Below, piece after piece: positions 56,256-64,000 of a DNA stretch of 64,000 bases (position 1 is its first letter; each line of letters starts with the position of its first letter). The position numbers were made by a program, and so were the translations under genes. This stretch comes from Cyanophora paradoxa (lineage: Eukaryota > Glaucocystophyceae > Cyanophorales > Cyanophoraceae): the NCBI GenBank assembly GCA_004431415.1, contig QPMI01000614.1, forward strand, positions 1 through 64,000, given 5' to 3'. The notes beneath the pieces were generated by a model, which worked only from the letters and a program-made list of their open reading frames with translations, made no database searches and was not told where the DNA came from.

Positions 56256-58194
56256 CTACGGCCCCGCCCCGCCGTCAGCGCCCCGCAAGGCAGACGGGGC
56301 GGCCGGCGCACCGCTCTCGTAGTACTGGAGGCAGAGGCGGGCGGCGCGGGGCTCGGGGGGTGGCCCCTCGGCGCCCTCAGCCGCGGGCGACGCGGGGCGC
56401 GCGTCGCAGGCGTAGATCATGAGCCCCTCCGGCTTGCCCATGCGCCACGTTCCCCGGTACCTGCCGCCCCGCATCGGCCCCGCGGAAACAGCTGGACCGG
56501 CCGGCGCCGCGCACCGCTCGCCGCGCTCGTTCGCAATGGTGCCGCTCACGAGGTAGCCGGCCCGCCACTCCCCCTCCCGCACCGTCCCGTTCGGATCCGT
56601 CCGCTTTCCGCGCGCGAAGGAGCCTGCCAGCCCGCCCCGGCTCGCCCTCGCGCTCGGCCCCGCTCAAGCTGCGCGGCGCACCGTCCTTGGGGTTCCACGT
56701 CCCCTCGAAGAGCGTGCCGTCCGCAAGGCGGCGCCGGCCTGCGAGGCCCGGGGTGTCAGCGGTGCAAGGGGCCTTCAGGCGCGGGCCTGTGCGAACCGGA
56801 GACAAGGACGCCGCCGGAGAACTCGCCCTCGAGCAGCTCCCCGTCGGAGGTCACCTGCCGCCGGCGCCCCCTCAGGTGGGGCGCGCGGCCGCGGCGGGGC
56901 GGGGCGGGGCGGGGCGCGGCGGGGCGGGCCTTGGAGCAGCCGGGCCCGTGGAGCTTGCCGTCGGACTCGCGGAAGGTGCCCTGTACGCGCGTGCCGCCGC
57001 ACGAGATCGAGCCCCGCACCAGCTAGCGAGGGCCCGCGTCAGATCAGCGGCTCGCCCCGCCACGGCGCGGCCGCCACCTTGTTCCTGACGAACTCGCCCT
57101 CCTCGCGGCGCCCGTCGGGGAAGAGCTGCACGAAGCCGTCGTCCAGGGCGATCGGCCCCGGGGGCGGGGTTGGGGTGGGCGCCTCACCTTGAGGCAGTTC
57201 TTGCCACTGAGGGCCCCGTCCACCCACGTGCCTGCGTCCTTGCCCCCGTCGGGGTATAGGTACACGCCCTGCGCGGCGCGGCGCCCTCGCTTTCAGCTGC
57301 AGGGCGTGGGGCGAAGCGGAGGGGACGGGGAGGCGGCGGGCCTTGCCGTGGCGGCGCCCGAGGCGCAGCTCGCCGATGTAGCGGTGCTTATCGTACTGCG
57401 CGGCGGGCAGGAGGAGTTCAGGTGGCGCGAGAAGACGCGGGGGGCAGGGCGCGGGGGCGCCTGGCCGGCGTAGACGATGATGCCGCGCTCCATGCTGTCG
57501 TTGCTCCACACGCCCTCCCACACGTCCCCGTTCGTGGAGATGTACTTTCTGATCGGTGCCGCCATTCAGCGCGGGCGCTCTGTCGCGGCAGAGGGAGCTC
57601 TCGCACCCCTTCCCGCTCCGCTTGCCCGACCGCCACTCCCCCTCGTACCTGCTCCCATTCCCCTGCGCCCGGGTGAGCATGCGGAGCGGTCCCTGCAGTT
57701 CATATACTCACCCACTCGTAGATCCCCGATCGGAACGAGCCCTCGACCCACGTCCCCTGGGCTTTGTCGCCGTTCGCGAACTGAGCGCGGCTGCGTGTCG
57801 ATCTCTACGCTCGCGCCGTGCGGCTCTGCAGTAGAGCGCACCTGTATCGAGCCTTCTCCATGGAACAAGCCCCGCACGAACTCGCCCTTGTACGCCGCGC
57901 CAGCGCGCTCCTGCGGATCGAGGCGGAGGGTCGGACATCGAGAACGTGAATGTGTCCAGGCGGAGCCCCTCGTGCCCTCGCTGGACGTCATGAAGACATG
58001 CCGGACGCGGGCGTCCACTCGCTCGCGTTGTGCGTGGGGCCGCAGCGCACCTTGCAGGCGAGGCTTCCGAGCCAGCTGCCCTCCGGCTGGCTCTGGCTCG
58101 TGTGCGGACGACCGCGTTGCAGCGGTCCGGAGTAGATCGATCCGTCTGGGAGCTGCTTACGCTCCACGACGACGACCTCGCCGGCGCTCCCCAT
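56256..58194 (-). CDS. MORN-repeat protein
   Basis: MORN repeats (about 23 residues, YEGEW...G.G) form elongated membrane- or cytoskeleton-associated scaffolds. Start ATG 58194 (MGSAGEVVVVERKQLPDGS). Repeats read in order: LPDGSIYSGPL, AAYKGEFVRGLFHGEGSIQ, FANGDKAQGTWVEGSF, GNGSRYEGEWRSGKRSGKG, TNGDVWEGVWSNDSMERG, HRYIGELRLGRRHGKG, LYPDGGKDAGTWVDGALSG, VQLFPDGRREEGEFVRNK, GGTRVQGTFRESDGKLHG, SDGELLEGEFSGGVLVSG, LADGTLFEGTWNPKDG, VREGEWRAGYLVSG and GRYRGTWRMGKPEG. There are thus at least 12 units separated by short C-rich introns. A stop at 57039 in one frame is probably intronic, because repeats continue beyond it. MORN proteins in protists are often flagellar or cortical; no second domain is seen in this part. 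Confidence 0.75.
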
Positions 58195-58492
58195 GGCCAC
58201 CGATCGCTATATAGCTACGTTTGAGGAGCCGTAATGACACATCCTGCGACGCCGGTCTGTCTGTGTTGAGCTCGAGGAGCAAGTCGCGGCAAGGCGTCTG
58301 CGTGTACCCGTGAGAAGATCATTCCCCGTGAAAATTGATCAAGAAACCGTCATGGTCACCTCTGCGTTGAATGGACTGCGACGCAGAACGGGGTGCCAGA
58401 ACCGCACACACATTTGTGAAACGGATGCGCAGGCATAAACGTTAACACACTCGCAGCCGCGGAAACTACAACGCGGGGATCCTAGACTAGGA

Positions 58493-61400
58493 CTACTGCA
58501 TGGCGGCCTCTGCGGGCCCGGGGGGTGGGGTGGAGGAGGCGGGAGGGGCGCCGCCGGGGCCGAGCTGGCGCGTGTAGGATTCGAAGCGGGCGAGTTCGTG
58601 CGGGGAGACGGTGCGGGGGCAGCGGACGAGGGCCGCCTCGAAGTCCTCGAGGGCCACCATCCGCGGCGGCACCACGTGGCCCCGCTGCAGCTCCTGCCGC
58701 CCCGCCACCCGCGACGATGAGCGGCGAACGGCAGCGCGCGGGGCGCCCGCACGAGGAGGGAGATGCGGAGGGCCGTGGGGTCGGTGGGCGGGCAAGGAAT
58801 GGCCACCTGCCGCAGCCCCTCCGGCGTCTGCACCTCGATCTGCGCGGGAGGTCGCACGCGGGCGGGGCGGGGCGGCCCGGGCGGGCGGGGCGGGCGCACG
58901 GGCTTGAAGTGGGTGGCGGCGAGGAGGTCGCGGACGGGCTCCATGAGGGCGTCCCGCGCCACGCACTCGAGGTCCGAGCCGCTGTACCCCGCGCACCGGT
59001 CCGCGAGGCGCAGGAACTCCTCCTCGCCGAGCGCGCACGGCGTCTCCCCCACCTGCAGCTGCCCCCCCCGCCTCGGTCCCAGCGCCGCCCAGCCCTGACC
59101 CCGCGCCGACGGACCTGGAGCATACGCGCGCGCGCGGCGCGGTCCGGCAGGGGCACGTAGATGCTGCGCTCGAATCTGCGGGGAGTTGGGCGTCAGGGTG
59201 GAGGTGGGGGAGGGGCGGGGGCGGGGCGGGCCGGCGGCGGAAGGCGGAGTCGAGCTGCCAGGGGATGTTCGTGGCGGCGAGCAGGACCACCCCCTCGTTG
59301 TCGCTCCCCAGCCCTGCCCGCCCCTCAGCGCCCATCCCGGCCACCAGCACGTGCGCAGGCGGGCGTGCCCTGGATCTGGACGAGGAACTCTGCATGCGGG
59401 GGCGGCGTGAGGGCGCGGGAGGGCGGGGAGGGCGGCGCGGGCACCATTCTTGAGGCGGCGGGATGCCTCGTGCTCGGCCTCCTGCGGCTGCGGGTGAGGG
59501 CGGCGGGGCGGCGGGGCGAGCGCGGGGAGCGGGTGCGGGCCTGGCGGGTGCGGAAGAGGGCGTCGGCGTCGTCGAGGAAGATGACCGCCGGGCGCCGCTC
59601 CCGCGCCATCGCGAACAGCGACCGCACGAGCCTGCCGGCCCCGCCTCGCCCCCGGCACGGCGCGGCGGGGGGCGGGGCGGGGCGGGGCCGCACTTCTCGG
59701 ACTCGCCGTACCAGCGGGAGAGGAGGTCCGCCGAGCTCACCGAGAAGAACGTGCCCCCCTGCGGCCGCCTGAGCGGCGGCGGGGGCGGCGGCACGGGGGG
59801 CGCGCCTCGAGGGCCCCGGCGGCAGCCTTCGCGAGCATGGTCTTCCCCGTGCCCGGCGGCTGCGGCGCCGCCTGAGGGGCCGCGGCGCGGGCGAGGGCGC
59901 GGGGCGGGCGCACGCCGTAGAGGAGGATGCGAGAGCACGGGCGGCGGTTGCCCGTGAAGAGCTGCGCCCCGCGTCGGGAAGGGGCGGGGCCGATGCGGGC
60001 GGGGCGGGGCACGTGGGGGAAGCGGAGCGGGAGGAGGACGGCCTCGAAGAGGGCCTGTTTGGCGTCCCGCAGGCCCACGATTTCACTCCAGCGCACCCCC
60101 GGCGCCTCTGTGATCACCGCACCTGCCCCGCAGCCGCTGGCGGTGAGCCCCCGCAGGTGGCTGGGCACGGCTCGCAGCGGCGCACCCTCGAGGGCCTCCC
60201 GAAGCTGTGCGTTGTACTCGCCACCCTCCGACCCCCCCGGCGCCTTCTTCGGCGCCCCCCGCCTCGCCGGCGGCGGCGCGCCGCCCCTGCACCGCCCCGC
60301 CTCGCACCGGCAGGAAGGTGGGAAGGGGGGCTGGAGCACCTCTTGGGCGCGGCGGGGGCGGGCTTGCGGAGAGAGGCGGCCCACGCATCCCCCTCGAAGT
60401 CCTCGTACCCCGGCCCCCCCGGGGGCTGCGTTGGGGCGTGCGCTCCCGGAGTCCGGTGCCCGTGCGGCACCGGCGCCGAGTAGGAACGCCGCAGCGGGCC
60501 CGCTGGCCGCGACGGCGCCGACGGTGGCGCGCGTGCGGCCGGGGCTGGCGATGGTGCGCGCGGCGCCGGAGACGGGGCGCGGAAGGCCGGGGTCTGGGTC
60601 TGGGCGGGCCGTGGGGGCGGCGGCGGGCCGTCGGCGGTCTTCCGGCGGGCCTCGACGCGGGAGATCGCGGCGCGCAGGGCCGCTCGCGCCCTGCCGTGGC
60701 GCGTGAGGGCGCGGGGGGGCGCAGGGCGGGAGGGCGGGGCAGGCGTGCCGCTCGGGCTCCTGAAGGCGGGCCCCCTCGAAGCGGGCCACCGTCACCTCCC
60801 GCCGCCTGCCGCCCCGCCGTGAGTCTCTGCGTTCATCCCGTGGCGGGACATGGGCCGCGAGGCGCACGTGTCGCCCATCATCGGCTCGTCCGCGTAGCTG
60901 GGGAGCGGGGGCGGCAGGGGCGCCGGGCGGCTGCGCAAGTGGGAATCGGCGGGGGCCGGGGCCGCGGAGGGCGGGGCGCACGGGGCGGTGTCGGGAGGAA
61001 AGCCGGTGGGCCAGCCGGCGTCTGCGAGGGCCACCATCTCCCGCACGGTGGCCGCCCCCGGCGGGCCCGCCGCGTACCTGCCGCGCCCCGGGTGACTCTC
61101 CTGTGCTGGCGGGCCGGGGCAGGGGGCCGGACGCACCCGACGCCCGGCTGGGCGAGGTATTGCTCCATTTTGGCGGCGAGGGCGCCCATCGCAGCCGCGC
61201 GGTGCGCCACGTCCGTGTGTGCAGGCGAGGCCCGCCGCACGCCCACCGACCCGGGCCCAGCATGCCCGCCGGGACTCGACCGTCGCGTCCCGGGCCCCGA
61301 CGAAGGCACGGAGCCGACCAGCCCGGGCGTTGCGGGGGCCGGCGCGGGCGGGAGATCGTGGGCGGCGAAAGGCAGCGCGAGGCCGCCGGGGGCGCGGAGG

Positions 61401-64000
61401 GGCGAGGCGGACGGCGGGGCGTCCTGAGTTGGGGCGGAGCCCGGAGCGTGGGAATGCCCCGGAACGGGGACCGGTCGTTGCCGGGCGGCGGGGGCGGGGG
61501 CGGGCTGCGGCACGGAGGAGGCTGCGAGAAGAGCAGAGGCGCGCTGCTCGGCGGTCGCCTCGTCGAAGGGACGACCTGCGGGGGAGATCGGGCGGGGCCG
61601 GCCGGGGCCTCAGGCCGAGCGACGGACCGGCGAGGAGGGCGAGGGAATGGTCCCAGCCGAGGGAGGCGGAGAGGACGGGCATGCCGTGGAGCACGCCGAC
61701 CTGGCGCGGCTCGCAGAGCGGGGCCGCCGGCCACGCTGCGCCACGTTAGCACCTGCTTTCGCCCCTGATCCCCACGGTTCTTACCCGGGTGTCCCAGCTG
61801 GCCCCGCGAGTTCGAACCGAACGTATACAGCCGCCCCGCCTCTGCCGGCCGCCTGAGGCCCGCCGAGCGCTCGGCGAAAGGCGGCGGGTACCCGTGAGGA
61901 CGGCGGAGTGGCGGAGGCCGGCCTGCACGGAGGCCGCCGCGTCCCCTGGCCGCAGGGGCACCTTCACCGGCGTCTGCGGCGGGCTCTGTCGGGCGCCGGG
62001 CGCCGGGCGGAGCGGGCCACAGGGCGCACCGGCCCCGCGCGGGAGAGGAGATCGCCAGCGCCGAGCTGGCCCTCAGAGCCACGTCCGAAAGCGAGCACTT
62101 GCCCGTTCGCTGCACAAGGCGTCGGTGTGATCGGACAGCGAGGCCGGGGAGGAATGCGAGCGGCAGGGCGCACCGGCGAGGCAGAGGGTGTGGAATCCGC
62201 CGGCTGGCCCCGAGGTCGGTGAGGCGTGCGGACAGACGGGGAGCTCAGCGTGGGGGCGCGGACCGGCGGCGGAGCGGATTGGGAGGCCCTCGAGGGCGGC
62301 GACGCGGCGTGGCACCCACTCGCCCTCCAGCGCCCCGTGGCCCAGCTGCCCATACGCGCCCCACCTGCCGCACGCGCTCAGTCATGGGCGCCGGGGGGAG
62401 GGGAGGCAGGCGGGCCCGAAGGTGTATAGGTCGCCGCGGGAGGTGACGCATGCCGTGTGGAACGCCCCGCACGAGACCTCCACCACGGCTCCCGCCCCGT
62501 CCCCCGCCGGCAGCCCCACCTGCCGCCCACGTCAGCCGTGCATCCAAGGGATGCGCGCGGTACGGGGCACCAGGGCCGGCGTAGACGAGTCGCGGGCCTC
62601 GCGGCCGCGGCCGGTGCAGCCGAGCGGCCCGCTGCCCCAGCAGAAGAGTCGCCCGCCTTCGGTCACGGCCGCCGAGTGGTAGCCCCCACAGGCGACGGAT
62701 AGCACGCGTTCGCCTCCGAAGCCCTCGACCCGCCGTGGCGCCGGTGCCTGCTCCTGGCGTCAGGGGCGGCGGCGGAGCGAGTGGCGCACGTTGCGCACGC
62801 GGCGCTCGTCGCCGATGCCAAGCTGCCCGAACGCGCCGTACCCCATCGCGAAGACCGCCCCGCCCTCTGCGCGGCGCGTTGGCGACCGGAAGCGGCGACG
62901 GGGGTTCAGCACGACGCACCGGAGAGGATGAGGGTGTGCGACCAGCCGAAGGCGACCTGGCGGGCGGCTGAGGACGGCGGGGCGGGCTCGCGGTGGCGGC
63001 GGACCTGGCGAACAGAAAGGCGCTCCAGGGAGGCCACGGGCCGCGGCACGGGTTGCTTCAGGTTCGTCTCGTGCCTGCTCAACCCGCGTCGAATCGCAGC
63101 GGTGGGCTCCAGGGCGCTCGCGAGCGCACCCGATGCGGCCGTACTTGCCGGAGCCCCAGGTGAGGAGGGAGCCGTCCCCTGCGGCGCGTGAGGGACGAGG
63201 GGAGAGGCAGGTCGTGAGTAGAGCACCGGCGATGGCGGCGGAGTGGTTCCAGCCGCAGAAGACGGCGCGGAGGGGCCCCGCGGCCTCGTCGAGCGCCGCC
63301 AGTGCGGGGAAGCTGCGGTCGGCCTCGTCCCCCGTCCCCAGCTGGTGGTGCTTACCCGCACCCCACGCCACCACCTGCCCGCCCCCCGCCCGCGTCCCGC
63401 GCACAGCCGGCAGCGGCGCCTCGTCGGGCCGGTGCGGGATCTCCGGCCCGGAGCTCTCGCGGCGGGGGGACTCCCGCTGGCCCCGCTGTGGCGCGCGGTG
63501 CTCATCCTCGAAGCGATCCTGCGGCGGCCAGGCCGGCTCCTCGCGATCACTGGCCGCCGGCGGCCGGCGCGGGGCGCCGCCGCCGCGCGTGGGGGAGACG
63601 CCGCGGTGCACGTCGGCATCGTGGGGGAGGCGGTACGCGGAGGCCGAGGCGCCTGAGCCTGGGTGATCCTCTCCCGCCCCCGCCGGGCCCCGGGCGCGCC
63701 AGAGATCCGTCGTGTCGATCAGCAGCACGCCCTTCCCCGTGTCCGTGACGTCCCCGAGCTGCGACCGCGTGGGCAGCCGCCCCTCGGGGGCAGCGGGGCG
63801 CGGGGGTCACCCGTGTAGTGGCCTTAGCAACGTTCTGCTCGTACGCGGCCGCGGGCAGCGGTTCACCGTTCCGGGGCGTCCCGTGCGCGTGGCGGAAAGC
63901 GTCGGCGAACTCGACGTGGCCGAGGTCCACGACGACCGCCTGAGAGCGATCGGTTGTCTGTGGGTAAAGAAAGCTCAGATAATGACTCACTTGGCTGTAG
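58493..64000 (-). CDS. RCC1 propeller fused to a VPS4/katanin-type AAA ATPase (5' partial)
   Basis: The gene enters from the right edge. Seven RCC1-like blades follow: [63 protein letters not shown], an AYGQLGHG blade, [16 protein letters not shown] and [16 protein letters not shown], ending [12 protein letters not shown]. The next exon ([10 protein letters not shown]) joins in phase. After a linker ([24 protein letters not shown]) comes the AAA module: [20 protein letters not shown], Walker [35 protein letters not shown], Walker [46 protein letters not shown] and a VPS4-like C-terminus with [11 protein letters not shown]. Stop at 58493. The Walker B Glu is Asp. No stop or start interrupts the linker, so one polypeptide is inferred. 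VPS4-class ATPases remodel ESCRT-III or microtubules; an RCC1 module may add chromatin, GTPase or lipid binding. Confidence 0.8.

Noticed and set aside
57006-57045. Stop codon at 57039 as the end of the MORN gene
   Set aside because: MORN units continue in order immediately downstream on the same strand, so the stop is probably intronic, although the intron would be very short (about 33 nt) and is not certain.
1-64000. Prokaryotic reading (operons, ribosome binding sites, plasmid or prophage)
   Set aside because: Conserved eukaryotic proteins are recovered only after removing spliceosomal introns, and no Shine-Dalgarno-led gene runs are present.

Overview
This window is nuclear DNA of a GC-rich, intron-rich eukaryote, most likely a flagellated microalga or similar protist. 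Almost every recognisable protein is split by 50-80 nt spliceosomal introns that restore frame and phase. The gene set is eukaryotic: exon-junction factor Y14, GPI transamidase, Coq3, CCZ1, EB1, complex I NDUFA13, an ATM1/HMT1-type ABC half-transporter, F-box/LRR proteins, a MORN protein and an IQCH-like protein whose family goes with cilia. Lineage cannot be fixed from the sequence. Frequent GC-AG introns and C-rich intron bodies fit several microalgal groups, haptophytes being one candidate.

Layout. 1-3.4 kb: the 3' end of an unidentified gene, then a degenerate patch with a frameshifted YqaJ-type recombinase, read as an old viral insertion. 3.9-4.9 kb: a 151-bp tandem repeat. 6.2-7.6 kb: a three-finger BED-like zinc-finger gene. 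8.7-9.5 kb: Y14/RBM8A (-). 10.3-13.0 kb: alpha/beta hydrolase with a lipid-droplet-like N-terminal region (+). 13.5-18.0 kb: very acidic/basic DUF4211 protein (-). 18.1-19.3 kb: uridine-kinase-like P-loop kinase (+). 19.7-21.8 kb: F-box/LRR protein (-). 22.1-24.8 kb: MFS transporter (+). 25.8-27.7 kb: second F-box protein (-). 27.9-30.0 kb: CCZ1 (+). 30.5-31.7 kb: unknown gene (+). 31.8-33.5 kb: GPI8/PIGK (-). 33.6-34.8 kb: COQ3 (+). 34.9-38.25 kb: ABC transporter (-). 38.7-42.8 kb: IQCH-like (+). 43.0-44.7 kb: EB1 (-), with a second copy of its first exon upstream. 45.0-46.7 kb: armadillo-repeat protein (+). 46.9-47.4 kb: NDUFA13 (+). 47.9-50.7 kb: PIN-PhoH ATPase (-). 51.0-51.6 kb: small possible mitochondrial protein (+). 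52.2-53.7 kb: Gly/Gln/Trp-repeat protein (-). 54.4-58.2 kb: MORN protein with a probable low-complexity C-terminus (-). 58.5-64.0 kb: a seven-blade RCC1 propeller joined to a VPS4/katanin-type AAA ATPase (-, 5' end outside the window).

Genes are tightly packed and many neighbours are divergent with 80-250 bp between start codons, so shared promoters are likely. There are no operons and the genes do not form one pathway. Two intron styles coexist. GC-extreme introns (GTCCGCCCC or GTGCGCCCC ... CTGAC ... GCAG) dominate 11-43 kb and 54-64 kb. More ordinary, AT-richer introns occur in the 6-9 kb and 44-50 kb genes.

The most unusual items are the RCC1-AAA fusion with a changed Walker B acidic pair, the duplicated EB1 first exon together with two 23-nt microexons, the near-uniform C-rich introns with many GC donors, the eukaryotic PIN-PhoH gene and the YqaJ relic. 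Start codons of several genes (zinc finger, hydrolase, PhoH, ARM) remain uncertain and are flagged.
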